45,710 nt of DNA from Bacteroidales bacterium (GTDB lineage Bacteria; Bacillota; Clostridia; Lachnospirales; Lachnospiraceae): NCBI GenBank assembly GCA_023664535.1, contig JAMPFJ010000023.1:1-45710 (forward strand). Reading direction: 5' to 3'. The translations under genes and the position numbers were made by a program. This document shows, one piece after another, positions 17,633 through 26,633 of this stretch. The notes beneath the pieces were generated by a model. That model was given only the letters and a program-made list of their open reading frames with translations, was not told the DNA's origin and searched no databases. The number at the start of each line of letters is the position of its first letter. Position 1 is the stretch's first letter.

Positions 17633-19429
17633 ATGAGTAATAAAGGCAAATTATTTTTAATTTTTGCAATGTTAATTCTTATTCCGATTTTTAACAATAA
17701 GATTCTAGTGCTGGCAAAAGACCTGTCTGGAGATAAAGTATATATAGAACAGAATAATTATTATAGTATATATTACAAAGTGCATGATGAATGGTCTGAG
17801 GGATATAACATAGAAATATATGTGGAAAATGCAAGTGATGAAACTATTTATAACTGGAAAATGCAATTAATAGCGGAGAATAAAATAGATAATATTTGGA
17901 ATGCGCAAATTTTAAAAGAAAATAATGATACTTATATATTGATGAATGATACATCAAATAAAAATATAAATGCAGGTGAATACATATCGTTTGGACTTGT
18001 TCTAAGAAAAAATGGGAAAAGTAACGAATGTTTCAATGGAGCAAAATTATTATATATGCAAGAAGATATACAACAGGAAAATATAAAAATTGATACAGAG
18101 ATAAAAAGTAGCTGGAATAATAATGAAATTTATGAAATAACAATAGAAAACTTATCTAATCATAATATTTCTAACTGGAATATAGAATTTCTCTCAAATG
18201 GAATAATAAAAAATATATGGAATGCAAAAATAAAAAGCAATTTAGACAATCGTACTATAGTGGTATGTGAAGATTATAATTCTATTATAAAAGTTAATGA
18301 AAAAGTAACTTTTGGATTGGAACTGGAATATGCAGATATATATAATAAACAAATGCCAACACAGTTAATGCTTACTGTATCGGAGAACGATTTTCTTAAA
18401 GGTATTCAGTTTATTGGAAAAGAAGCACCTAAGGAAATGGATACATATGCCCATAATATTATAAATGTTCATCTTCAAATGTTTGAACAGGATAAGGAGA
18501 TTGAAATAGATAATCAGTTTAGAATTAGTGATGGTATTCAAGTTATTTCATTACAGGATACAGATGTATTAGGAACGGAAACATATTGTTATTGGATATA
18601 TGATGATAAGAATATTATAGGGTATTTAAGAGTTTATGATGACGAAGGGGAATATCAATCAATTATGTCATTGTGCGATTTAAAGGAGATGGATTTCAAG
18701 AGTGAAAAAGACCAGTTTGCTTTTGCTTATGTGAATAATAATTTGTGTTTAATTGAAAATAATAAAGTGGTTAAGGTTTTAGAGTCAGCTATTGAAGAGA
18801 ATCTGGATGATGAAGTAGAGGAGAAAGAGGTTAATCTTGGAGAAAACAGTTTAATTAATACCTTAGATAGGTCTGAAATAATAATATATGAAAAAAAGGC
18901 GGGTGCAAGGGCGATTACGACAAGTGGTAAGACTTTGGCAGTACCGATTGTTGTACAAGGAGGAGACCCGATTTGCTGGGCAGCATGTATGGCATCGATT
19001 TGCAATTATAAAATGGGTATGCGATATACGGCTAATGATGTAATTAAAAAAACAAAGCATGGAAATAAAGGGGCAACAACAGAAAAAATTGTAAGTTATT
19101 TTAAAAACGTATATAAATTGCAATGTACACAAGAAAAAGCGTTAACTTATGCTAAGGTAAAATCTTATATTCAAGGAAATCAACCAATTTATGCAATATT
19201 TAGAGGAAAAAAGATTCCTGAAAATGTGTATACAAAACATGCAGTTATTATAAAAGGATATTATCAACAGAATAAAGCTGTAGTATATTATATAATGAAT
19301 CCACAATCCAGTCAAAGTCAGTCTATAACGGTTTCGAGAAAGGCGCAGAATGATGGAACAAAATTGAGAGCGCCGTTAGGTTCTTGTAATATGGGATGGA
19401 AAACGACAATATCTTATTTTAGGAAATAA
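17633..19429 (+). CDS. Secreted protein with two CBM2-like modules and a C-terminal papain-like cysteine protease domain
   Basis: This 598-residue protein begins with a signal-type hydrophobic stretch (residues 6-25). Two related modules at about 40-130 and 150-250 resemble CBM2 carbohydrate-binding domains: each has the NW strand, an I-x-N-I-W-N-A strand and a late V-x-F-G-L or I-x-F-G-L strand. A middle domain of unclear type (270-400) and an acidic linker follow. The C-terminal 150 residues carry a papain-like tetrad of the AvrRpt2/C39-like type: Q442, C448 in CWAAC, H536 in KHAVI and N556 in MNP. ATG 17633 has AAGGAG 9 bases upstream. The gene is much more AT-rich than its neighbours, suggesting transfer. 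Substrate is unknown; a surface or secreted protease is the likeliest role. Confidence 0.75.
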   Translation: MSNKGKLFLIFAMLILIPIFNNKILVLAKDLSGDKVYIEQNNYYSIYYKVHDEWSEGYNIEIYVENASDETIYNWKMQLIAENKIDNIWNAQILKENNDTYILMNDTSNKNINAGEYISFGLVLRKNGKSNECFNGAKLLYMQEDIQQENIKIDTEIKSSWNNNEIYEITIENLSNHNISNWNIEFLSNGIIKNIWNAKIKSNLDNRTIVVCEDYNSIIKVNEKVTFGLELEYADIYNKQMPTQLMLTVSENDFLKGIQFIGKEAPKEMDTYAHNIINVHLQMFEQDKEIEIDNQFRISDGIQVISLQDTDVLGTETYCYWIYDDKNIIGYLRVYDDEGEYQSIMSLCDLKEMDFKSEKDQFAFAYVNNNLCLIENNKVVKVLESAIEENLDDEVEEKEVNLGENSLINTLDRSEIIIYEKKAGARAITTSGKTLAVPIVVQGGDPICWAACMASICNYKMGMRYTANDVIKKTKHGNKGATTEKIVSYFKNVYKLQCTQEKALTYAKVKSYIQGNQPIYAIFRGKKIPENVYTKHAVIIKGYYQQNKAVVYYIMNPQSSQSQSITVSRKAQNDGTKLRAPLGSCNMGWKTTISYFRK

Positions 19430-19478
19430 TGTATTGATATATTCATCATTGATGAAAGTTCACAGACCGGAGGTTAAT

Positions 19479-20447
19479 ATGAAAAAAATAAATATATATT
19501 GTGGAATAATGCTGATGGTGATAGCGGGACTGCTGCTGCCGGGCTGCAGCGGGAAGCAGTCATCTGTGACGGAGACAACCGAGGGCAGCGAGGAAGAATC
19601 CAGATGGCAGGAAAACTGTAAAAAGGTGGCAGAAGCGATTACGAAATACAAAATGGTTAACCGGGTTCGGATTGAGCCAAAAACTTATGAAGAATTTCAG
19701 GAGAAAGAAGAATTAATCGTATATCTTATTTTAGAGGGAACGGAGGTTTATGAGGAAAAACAGCAGGAGGAGTTTCGGGAGATTATCGACAAAAATTTAA
19801 TTTGTAAAAATATAAAGTTTCAGATTAGCTACAGTGATGAAGAATCCGATACGGAATATGTTGAGGACGACAGATATATACGGGAGGTTATTTATGTGAA
19901 CGGAAACTGGTATACGAATGGGGGAGAGGGTTCCGACAGTCTGCCAGAGGGATACCGGAAAAAGGGAGATATCACATATTCGGATGAGGAGAAGCTGCCT
20001 GATAAGGAGCTTTTGATGATACCGGATATAGGAAGTGCCGGAAGCGTATATACCTCGGCGGACGACGGGGACATTTATATCGGCTGGAATTTTAACAGCG
20101 GGGCGGGAAATGACGATTGGGACTACTATTGCCGGTATGTAAAGGAAGAAAATCCAGAGATTTATGCGGAAGAGGTAGTGGGAGCGCTGGAGTATATCTG
20201 TATGGATGGCAGGGAGCTTCATTCCGTAAGCATCAGCAGTATTTCCTTTTCAGAGGAGGAAAAGGAAAAATTAAGGGAGCTTGGCAGGGTAACGCATTAT
20301 AACGAAAATGAAGTGGTCAGAAAAGATGGCTATGCAAGTTCAGCCGCCTGTCTGGGCGCAGAGGTTTACTCTGATGAGGAAACCGGTATTTATTATGTTC
20401 ATCTGGTGTCACGGGATTTCTGGGGTAAGCTTGAGGAGTACGAATAA
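19479..20447 (+). CDS. Hypothetical lipoprotein
   Basis: This 322-residue protein has a lipoprotein signal peptide; the lipobox LLPGC puts the lipidated Cys at residue 23. A Ser/Thr/Glu-rich linker follows. The rest is acidic and mixed alpha/beta, with no family I recognise. The start at 19479 has GGAGG 5 bases upstream; an earlier in-frame codon at 19434 lacks this and would bury the signal peptide. It starts 50 bases after the protease gene but returns to host-like base composition. Function is unknown. Confidence 0.8.
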   Translation: MKKINIYCGIMLMVIAGLLLPGCSGKQSSVTETTEGSEEESRWQENCKKVAEAITKYKMVNRVRIEPKTYEEFQEKEELIVYLILEGTEVYEEKQQEEFREIIDKNLICKNIKFQISYSDEESDTEYVEDDRYIREVIYVNGNWYTNGGEGSDSLPEGYRKKGDITYSDEEKLPDKELLMIPDIGSAGSVYTSADDGDIYIGWNFNSGAGNDDWDYYCRYVKEENPEIYAEEVVGALEYICMDGRELHSVSISSISFSEEEKEKLRELGRVTHYNENEVVRKDGYASSAACLGAEVYSDEETGIYYVHLVSRDFWGKLEEYE

Positions 20448-20503
20448 AAAAGAACAGATGCCGTGCTCAAAATTTTGAAAACCCGGATAAGAAATGGCAG
20501 AAA

Positions 20504-20512
20504 TGTTATACT
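20504..20512 (+). promoter_or_regulatory. Extended -10 box upstream of the beta-glucosidase gene
   Basis: TG-T-TATACT (20504-20512) lies about 95 bases before the GH1 start, with no good -35 hexamer. Similar TG-n-TATACT boxes precede the binding-protein gene (22026-22034) and the permease pair (26833-26841). Confidence 0.45.
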
Positions 20513-20605
20513 TTAAAACAGAAAAGTGATTTACTTTTTTTATCCTTTCTTTTATATTGAGGTTACAAGATAAGTCAAAAAGAAACAGAAAAGGAGGTAA
20601 ACGCT

Positions 20606-21961
20606 ATGGGATTTCCAAAAAATTTTATTTGGGGGGCCGCATCTGCGGCTCATCAGATAGAGGGAGCGTACAATGAGGACGGCAAGGGTCTTAGCATCTG
20701 GGATGTCTATGCAGGAAAGAACGGGAACACCCGTTATAATGAAAACGGAAAGGTTGCCTGTGACCATTATCACAGAGTGGATGAGGATATCGCTCTGATA
20801 AAGGAGCTGGGGATTCCGTATTACCGGTTTTCGATTAGCTGGCCCCGGGTGATTCCGGAAGGAACCGGCGAGATAAATAAAAAAGGGTTACAGTTTTATT
20901 CCGATTTGGTGGATAAGCTTCTGGCAAACGGAATTGAACCGATGGTTACGCTTTATCATTGGGATTATCCATATGCGCTGCATAGAAAGGGAAGCTGGTT
21001 AAATGACGACAGTCCGGACTGGTTTTTGGAATATACGAAGGTGATTGTGGACGCCCTTTCCGACAGGGTGCAGTACTGGATAACGATTAACGAGCCGCAG
21101 TGCGTGCTGGGATGTGGATATTTTGGCGGCTTTCATGCTCCGTTTCAGCAGGCGCAGACTATTGATTTATTGAAAATGGGAAAAAATATTCTGATATCCC
21201 ACGGCAAAGCAGTAAATTATATCCGTAGCCATGCGAAGAAAAAACCGATTATCGGCTTTACCCCTATCGGACCTGCTTATACGCCGGCTGACAACAGCGA
21301 GGCGGCAATAGAGGAGGCGAGGAAAAAAACGTTTTCTGTCGGAGGAGAGGGATTTTCGTTCAGTCTCAGTTACTGGTCCGACCCGGTATTTTTAGGACAT
21401 TATCCGGAGGAACTGTATGATACTTTCGGGGATATGGTACCGGAAATGAGCGATGAGGAGTGGAAGCTGGTTACCGAACCCCTTGATTTTTATGGGACAA
21501 ACATTTATTATTCCCAGGCGGAGCGGGATACCATTGATTATCCGGAGAACCGGTATCAGGGAAGCCCGGAAACCCATTTGGGCTGGGTAATGTCGCCGGA
21601 GGTAATGTACTGGTCTTCAAAATTTCTGTATGAGCGGTATAAAAAGCCGATTATGATTACGGAAAACGGTATGGCGGAGCATGACTGGGTTTGCGTTGAC
21701 GGCAAAATACACGATTCGTACCGGATTGATTATACTCACCGCTATTTGAAAGAATTTCTGCGGGCAGGAGAGGAAGGCGTAGAGATTATGGGCTATATCC
21801 ACTGGTCGTTAACCGATAATTTTGAATGGGCAGAGGGATATACTCATCGGTTTGGGCTCATTTATGTGGACTATTCTACCCAGAAGCGCGTCATTAAGGA
21901 TTCCGGTTACTGGTACAGGGATGTAATTGCCACAAACGGGGAAATATTAGGGAAAAATTAA
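20606..21961 (+). CDS. Family 1 glycoside hydrolase (beta-glucosidase)
   Basis: This 451-residue TIM-barrel enzyme has no signal peptide and so is cytoplasmic. It hydrolyses beta-glucosides such as cellobiose after import. The GH1 start FIWGAASAAHQIEGA is at residues 8-22, the acid/base Glu at E163 in INEPQ and the nucleophile at E353 in ITENG. Late aglycone-site residues are present in WSLTDNFEW. It lacks the phosphate-loop lysine pattern usual in 6-phospho-beta-glucosidases as far as I can see, so plain beta-glucosidase is preferred. AAAGGAGG precedes the ATG. A sugar-type ABC system follows downstream, which may supply its substrate. Confidence 0.93.
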   Translation: MGFPKNFIWGAASAAHQIEGAYNEDGKGLSIWDVYAGKNGNTRYNENGKVACDHYHRVDEDIALIKELGIPYYRFSISWPRVIPEGTGEINKKGLQFYSDLVDKLLANGIEPMVTLYHWDYPYALHRKGSWLNDDSPDWFLEYTKVIVDALSDRVQYWITINEPQCVLGCGYFGGFHAPFQQAQTIDLLKMGKNILISHGKAVNYIRSHAKKKPIIGFTPIGPAYTPADNSEAAIEEARKKTFSVGGEGFSFSLSYWSDPVFLGHYPEELYDTFGDMVPEMSDEEWKLVTEPLDFYGTNIYYSQAERDTIDYPENRYQGSPETHLGWVMSPEVMYWSSKFLYERYKKPIMITENGMAEHDWVCVDGKIHDSYRIDYTHRYLKEFLRAGEEGVEIMGYIHWSLTDNFEWAEGYTHRFGLIYVDYSTQKRVIKDSGYWYRDVIATNGEILGKN

Positions 21962-22025
21962 ATGCTGATATTTTTGAAGATTTTCTTAATAAATCATCAA
22001 AATGGTAGATTGAAAAAAAAGGTTA

Positions 22026-22034
22026 TGTTATACT
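22026..22034 (+). promoter_or_regulatory. Extended -10 box of the binding-protein gene
   Basis: TG-T-TATACT, about 36 bases before the start codon at 22070. A TTGAAA at 22010-22015 lies only 13 bases away, too near for a normal -35 spacing. Confidence 0.45.
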
Positions 22035-22069
22035 TTCCGTGGATAAAATAAGATAAAGGAGAGTATTTT

Positions 22070-24532
22070 ATGCAGAAAAAACGTTTAAAAAAAGCAATGG
22101 CTGCGGTTATGGCAGTGGTTATGCTCTTTTCGATGACCGGCTGCGGCGGTGGCGAAGGCGGCAGTAACGGCAGTAAAAAGTCATCTGAAAAGAAAGCCGA
22201 TACAAAAAATATGACCTATGCAGGCAGTGAATTAGCCGTAGACGGCATAGAGGGTGACCCGAATACTTTCGTGGTAAAGGATGATAAGCTCTATCTTCTG
22301 ACGTATGAATGGAAAGAGATAAAGGGCGGCGACAAAACCGATACGGAAGAGGAAACTTCGGAGGAAGCCGGTACGGAAGAAGAGACTTCGGAGGAGGAAA
22401 CCTCGGAGGAAGCCGGTACAGAAGAAGAGACTTCGGAAGAGGAAACCTCGGAGGAAGCCGGTACGGAAGAGGAGACTTCGGAGGAGGAAACCTCGGAGGA
22501 AGCCGGTACGGAAGAAGAGACTTCGGAAGAGGAAATGGAATACGAGAGTATCACCAGGCTGTATGTTGCGGAGCTTGACGGAAGCGGCGCAAAAGAACTT
22601 CCGATGCCGGAGCTTACCGAAAATGAATATGTTAGCTATATGTCGGTAAATGGGGCAAAGGAAATCAACCTTTTCATTAATTCATGGAATGAGAAAACGG
22701 AGAAAAATTCCTATGTCGTATTGAAGCTGGACGAGAACGGAAAGGAAGTTTCCAGAGAAGATATTACCAAGGTACTGGATGCCGGAGAAGAAAGCTATGT
22801 CAGTAAGCTTTTGTTTAACGACAAGGGCAATATTATTGCGGTCATGGAGCAGAGTATTTTTATCCTGGACGAGAATTATAAGAAGGTATGCGAGTTAAAG
22901 AGCGACCGCTGGATAGGAGGAGCTGCAATTACCAAGGATGGTCAGGTGATTTGCGGAATCGAGGGTGAGGACACCGCATCCGTACAGGTAGTAGATATAG
23001 AAAATCAGAAATGGGGCGAGACCGTCAAGCTGGACTTAAGATATTTTATGAGTTCCGATTCTCTGATGAACGGCAGCGGCGCCTATGATTTTTACTATAA
23101 GGATGATTCAGGTATCTATGGATATAACCTGGCGGAGAAAAAAGATGTAAAGGTTATGGATTACCTTGCTTCCAATATAAGCTCAAATAATGCCTATAAT
23201 ATCATTCCTGCCGGTGAGGACAGATTTATCGGAACGGAATATGCAGAGGGAGCGGAAAAAGCGCAGATAATCCAATATACCAAGGTGGACCCCTCTACCA
23301 TTAAGGACAAAAAGGTAATTACGCTCGGATGCCTGTATGGTGTGGACGACGGCATTAGGAAAAAAGCGATAGAATTTAACAAGGAAAATGATGAGTACAG
23401 AGTTGAATTTAAGGATTACTCCAATGAGGAAGATTCGCAGACCAAGATGAATGCCGATATTGCGGCAGGTAATGTGCCGGATATTATCATGTTGGATTCC
23501 CTGCCGCTGGAGCAGTATACGGCAAAGGGAATTTTGGAGGATTTAACCCCTTATTTTGACAAGGACGAAGAGCTGAATACCAGTGATATCAGGGATTCCG
23601 TACTGGCTGCCATGCAAAGCGACGGTAAGCTGTATTATATTGCACCAAGCTTCGGAATCAGTACCCTGATGGCAAGCACCGAGGTTGTAGGGACGGAAAG
23701 CGGATGGACCTTCGAGGAAATGAAAGAAGTACTGGATAAACAGAAGGACGACGTCAGACCGTTTTATTCGGAAAACAAGTCAGAGATGCTTTATTCCTTC
23801 CTTGGTACGGGATTGACGGATTTTATAGACTGGGAAACCGGGGAATGCAGCTTTGACAGTGATGATTTTAAAAGCATTTTGGAAATCTGCAATACCGGTA
23901 AAAATGAAGAGACTGAGTATAATGAGGACAGTCCGTCTATGCCGACGCTGATTCAGAGCGGAAAGGTATTGTTTACCGATGGATGGATTAATCTGGAGGA
24001 AATCCAGATGTACGAGGCAATGTACGGAGGCAAGCTGACCTTTATCGGATACCCGAATAAGGATAAACAGGGTTCTTATTTCCAGTTTAGCCAGCCGATG
24101 GGAATTTACAGCAAGTCGGAGGTAAAGGATGGTGCGTGGGAATTTATCCGTGTATTTATGACCAAAGAGTACCAGGGCAATAATGATTATATGTATAACA
24201 CGCCGGTAAGAAAGGATTGTTATGATTTAATGGTTAAGGCGAGAATGGCTACCGAGCCCTATACGGACGAGTTTGGCAATGAGGTATCGCCGGTAAATTC
24301 TACCTATGGATGGGATGATTTCGAGGTAAAAATTAAGCCGTCTACGCAGGAGGAAGTAGATAAATATACGGCGCTGATTGACAATACGAAGAAGGCGGGA
24401 AGCTATAATGACTCCCTGATGGAAATTGTGCAGGAAGAGGCAAAGGCTTATTTTGCAGGAGAAAAGAGTCTGGATGAGACGGTTGGGATTATCCAGAACC
24501 GGATTAAGACTTACGTTAATGAAAATCGATAA
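22070..24532 (+). CDS. Extracellular solute-binding lipoprotein with N-terminal propeller-like domain
   Basis: This 820-residue lipoprotein has lipobox SMTGC (Cys25). Residues ~47-430 form repeated beta-strand segments with KLYLLTY, YVAELDG and IFILDENYK, resembling beta-propeller blades. Residues ~434-810 look like an SBP_bac_1 sugar-binding protein (CLYGVDDGIRKKAIEFN, DIIMLDSLP, MLYSFLGTGLTDFIDWETG). An acidic linker of four exact 15-residue repeats (residues 93-152) is inserted in an early blade. The gene has AAAGGAG at its start and its own promoter. It probably served the permease pair at 26896-28709, now separated by a low-GC cassette. The ligand is unknown; a sugar is inferred from the family. 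Confidence 0.85.
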   Translation: MQKKRLKKAMAAVMAVVMLFSMTGCGGGEGGSNGSKKSSEKKADTKNMTYAGSELAVDGIEGDPNTFVVKDDKLYLLTYEWKEIKGGDKTDTEEETSEEAGTEEETSEEETSEEAGTEEETSEEETSEEAGTEEETSEEETSEEAGTEEETSEEEMEYESITRLYVAELDGSGAKELPMPELTENEYVSYMSVNGAKEINLFINSWNEKTEKNSYVVLKLDENGKEVSREDITKVLDAGEESYVSKLLFNDKGNIIAVMEQSIFILDENYKKVCELKSDRWIGGAAITKDGQVICGIEGEDTASVQVVDIENQKWGETVKLDLRYFMSSDSLMNGSGAYDFYYKDDSGIYGYNLAEKKDVKVMDYLASNISSNNAYNIIPAGEDRFIGTEYAEGAEKAQIIQYTKVDPSTIKDKKVITLGCLYGVDDGIRKKAIEFNKENDEYRVEFKDYSNEEDSQTKMNADIAAGNVPDIIMLDSLPLEQYTAKGILEDLTPYFDKDEELNTSDIRDSVLAAMQSDGKLYYIAPSFGISTLMASTEVVGTESGWTFEEMKEVLDKQKDDVRPFYSENKSEMLYSFLGTGLTDFIDWETGECSFDSDDFKSILEICNTGKNEETEYNEDSPSMPTLIQSGKVLFTDGWINLEEIQMYEAMYGGKLTFIGYPNKDKQGSYFQFSQPMGIYSKSEVKDGAWEFIRVFMTKEYQGNNDYMYNTPVRKDCYDLMVKARMATEPYTDEFGNEVSPVNSTYGWDDFEVKIKPSTQEEVDKYTALIDNTKKAGSYNDSLMEIVQEEAKAYFAGEKSLDETVGIIQNRIKTYVNENR
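22346..22525 (+). repeat. Four tandem 45-bp repeats encoding an acidic linker
   Basis: The unit encodes EEETSEEAGTEEETS and occurs four times in frame, residues 93-152 of the binding lipoprotein. The DNA copies differ only at a few third positions. Copy number is likely to vary by slippage while keeping the frame. Confidence 0.95.
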
Positions 24533-24560
24533 ACAGCCGGAAATTTAGCGGCGGATGATA

Positions 24561-24640
24561 AGCGGGACAACCGTACAGGGATGCAGGGACTGATGATTTC
24601 AGGGGATGGATGCCTGTGGCGGTTGTCTCGCTTTCATTTT
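24561..24640 (+). terminator. Likely terminator of the binding-protein gene
   Basis: AGCGGGACAACCG (24561-24573) pairs with CGGTTGTCTCGCT (24620-24632), and ACAGG/CCTGT extends the stem. CTTTCATTTT follows. The loop is long (about 30 bases) but also rich in G and C. Confidence 0.6.
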
Positions 24641-24663
24641 GTGTTAAATCCTATTGCGAAAGG

Positions 24664-24700
24664 CTAAAAAGTGGTTGTCTATCTAAAAAAGTGGTTGTCT
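24664..24700 (+). repeat. Two tandem copies of a 17-18-base repeat
   Basis: CTAAAAAGTGGTTGTCT (24664-24680) is followed two bases later by CTAAAAAAGTGGTTGTCT (24683-24700). The core GGTTGTCT also occurs in the terminator arm at 24620-24628. It marks the left edge of the low-GC cassette. Confidence 0.8.
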
Positions 24701-24754
24701 GTCGTAAATATTAAAAAACGGATTTTAAATGTGTTATAAATATAATAGTCATGA

Positions 24755-24846
24755 GCGAAACTCTGTTTTTGCAACTGTTTGTTGTGCAATATAGCCAAAT
24801 CACCGCTGGTACGCTTGTGCTATGTGTCGCACGTAATGGTACATAA
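24755..24846. mobile_element. MITE-like element, copy 3 (left half only)
   Basis: It matches the left ~95 bases of copy 1: GCGAAACT, TTGTNCAATATAGNCAAAT, ACGCTTG and the exact block GTCGCACGTAATGGTACATA. The right half and its terminal repeat are missing. It lies 28 bases upstream of the low-GC effector gene, so it may mark the insertion edge or contribute a leader. Confidence 0.7.
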
Positions 24847-24873
24847 AATATAATAAAAAGGAGGGTGAAAAAT

Positions 24874-26061
24874 ATGACACAATTTACTATTAAAATTCCT
24901 GAAATTAATTCATCGTCTGAAAATTTGGGGGAAACGGCAAAAGAATTAAAATTTCTTGAAGAAAGGTTTACTTTGGTTTCGAATGAGATTAAACAGAATG
25001 AAGTGTATAATTTGCAAAAATTTTTAAATAAAGTTTCTGATGAATTGAGAGAAGAACAGAGCAAGATTGAAAAATTGTCAGATGTATTAAAGAGAATTTC
25101 TCATTTATATGTTAATACAGAACAGGAGATACAAAAGCTTCAACTAAATAAGAATAATAATAAAACAAATGACAATAATTCGGATACAGAAGAAGAGACT
25201 TTGGCTCTGGATTACTTTGATATAATGTCTGAGTATTATGGATTTTCAGAGGAGGATGCCAAAGCAATTAAAGAAGCCTATGAAGCTTTTGCGGATAGTG
25301 ACATTTCAAAAGGACTTAATAATAAGGAAAAGATAAATTTATTCTTTTCTAATATGGCATCTTTATTTTCTCAATATAGTGGGGACTCAAAATTATTTAA
25401 AATGATGGGAGATAACCCGACTCAAAGTGATGCAGTCAAATTTTTTAATGATTTAGGGGTAGATGGTAACGCCTTAAAAGAAATTGTAACTAATCAGCAC
25501 AATAATTGCGAAAGAAATAGGGATTTTGCTCATGAATGTGCAATCTATTCTGTTATGGCGAATAAAAATCTGTTAAAAGCAGCTGCAAATAAATTTGATA
25601 ATGTCGATGAACTGGTTGGCTTCAAAGGTGATATTTATTCTAAAAGTATGGGAATAGATGATATTAAGTCTGATATAGCAGCCGTTAATATTTACAATCG
25701 AATGCTGAATAGCAGTGATGGTGATGTTTTTAGTGCATTCACGGAATATAATAAAGGATGTGCTGATGGAACAATCAATGAATCACGGGAATTTTTAGAG
25801 TATTATGGTAATGGTGACGCTGAAAAAGGTATGAAAAATCTGACGAATAGAATCGATGATACATCGATTGGTACATGGTATTTGTCAGGGGAATATGGTG
25901 GTTATGGGGGATATGGTACCGCTCCATATAGCTATAGCGGGTATTCGGGATATGGTTATCAGGAATATGGATATCTTTCGGGAAATACCGGCACGACAAT
26001 AGAGGATTGTAAAAACAGTTTTTTAGATTATTTGCGAGAGGAAAGTGGAGTGAGTGATTAA
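24874..26061 (+). CDS. Putative secreted effector/toxin with WXG/LXG-like helical head
   Basis: This 395-residue, AT-rich gene has no signal peptide or TM segment. Residues 1-100 are amphipathic helix after helix (LGETAKELKFLEERFTL, LQKFLNKVSDELREEQ, IEKLSDVLKRISHLYVNTE), like heads of type VII-secreted WXG/LXG proteins. An Asn-rich linker (about 101-115) and an unknown domain follow, with a His/Asp-rich patch (QHNNCERN-RDFAHECAIYSVM). Near residues 338-370 is a Gly/Tyr-rich tail. ATG 24874 has AAAGGAGGG 8 bases upstream. The stop overlaps the next start by one base, as in toxin/immunity pairs. I do not recognise the C-terminal domain. Effector function is inference; no T7 secretion gene is in the window. 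Confidence 0.6.
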   Translation: MTQFTIKIPEINSSSENLGETAKELKFLEERFTLVSNEIKQNEVYNLQKFLNKVSDELREEQSKIEKLSDVLKRISHLYVNTEQEIQKLQLNKNNNKTNDNNSDTEEETLALDYFDIMSEYYGFSEEDAKAIKEAYEAFADSDISKGLNNKEKINLFFSNMASLFSQYSGDSKLFKMMGDNPTQSDAVKFFNDLGVDGNALKEIVTNQHNNCERNRDFAHECAIYSVMANKNLLKAAANKFDNVDELVGFKGDIYSKSMGIDDIKSDIAAVNIYNRMLNSSDGDVFSAFTEYNKGCADGTINESREFLEYYGNGDAEKGMKNLTNRIDDTSIGTWYLSGEYGGYGGYGTAPYSYSGYSGYGYQEYGYLSGNTGTTIEDCKNSFLDYLREESGVSD

Positions 26062-26633
26062 TGAAATTATCAAAGAGAAACAAAGGGTTTGTAATGATTA
26101 TACTTATCATAACCGTTGTGAGTTGTTTTATAATATGGAGGAATAATATGAAAAATAAGGTTATAGAAATTGCTAATGAAAAAGGATATGATATTCAATT
26201 TGAAAATAATCATATTTTTTACATAATACAGGATAATATTGTATATTCCTATAAATGCACATTAAAGAAGGTTTCCCTTGTAAAAATTTATACAGAAATG
26301 GAACCGATTACGGATATTAAAATAAAAGGTAATAAGGGGAAAATAACAATTACCATTATCGGAAAAGATGAATTTGATGTAGCTTTACAAGATAGCGTTA
26401 TTGAGATAAATAATCAAGGTAAAGAGATGATAATTGATGAGAATATTCATTTTGTCTGTTCTGCAGGTTTTACCTTGGAAAGTATAAATCAAAATGATAT
26501 GGTAACGCAAATGGGTAAAGCAGAGAAAAATTACAATAGGATTACACATAACTATATTTCTGGCAATAAGCTTCTTGAATTGTATGAAGAGGGTGAGGTA
26601 ATTGCAGATGAATTAGAAGCAGAGCTTAATTAG
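26061..26633 (+). CDS. Small one-TM protein, putative immunity partner
   Basis: This 190-residue AT-rich gene has its start codon sharing one base with the preceding stop. One N-terminal TM helix (residues 9-26, VMIILIITVVSCFIIW) is followed by an outward-facing, beta-rich domain with no cysteine pair or catalytic motif I recognise. The coupling, shared base composition and anchored topology fit an immunity protein guarding the outer face of the membrane. It could instead be a chaperone or an unrelated membrane protein. Confidence 0.6.
   Translation: MKLSKRNKGFVMIILIITVVSCFIIWRNNMKNKVIEIANEKGYDIQFENNHIFYIIQDNIVYSYKCTLKKVSLVKIYTEMEPITDIKIKGNKGKITITIIGKDEFDVALQDSVIEINNQGKEMIIDENIHFVCSAGFTLESINQNDMVTQMGKAEKNYNRITHNYISGNKLLELYEEGEVIADELEAELN

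Noticed and set aside
22010..22034. TTGAAA/TATACT as a -35/-10 pair
   Set aside because: The spacing of 13 bases is too short for a sigma-A promoter, so only the extended -10 box is kept.
22291..22578. Repeat-rich frames (Ser/Val and Gly/Arg type) in other frames of the 45-bp repeats
   Set aside because: They are shadows of the tandem repeat inside the binding-protein gene, which has a good start site and domain support.
24538..24660. Riboswitch-like structure after the binding-protein gene
   Set aside because: The stem followed by a T-rich tail is better read as a terminator, as no gene start follows within 200 bases.
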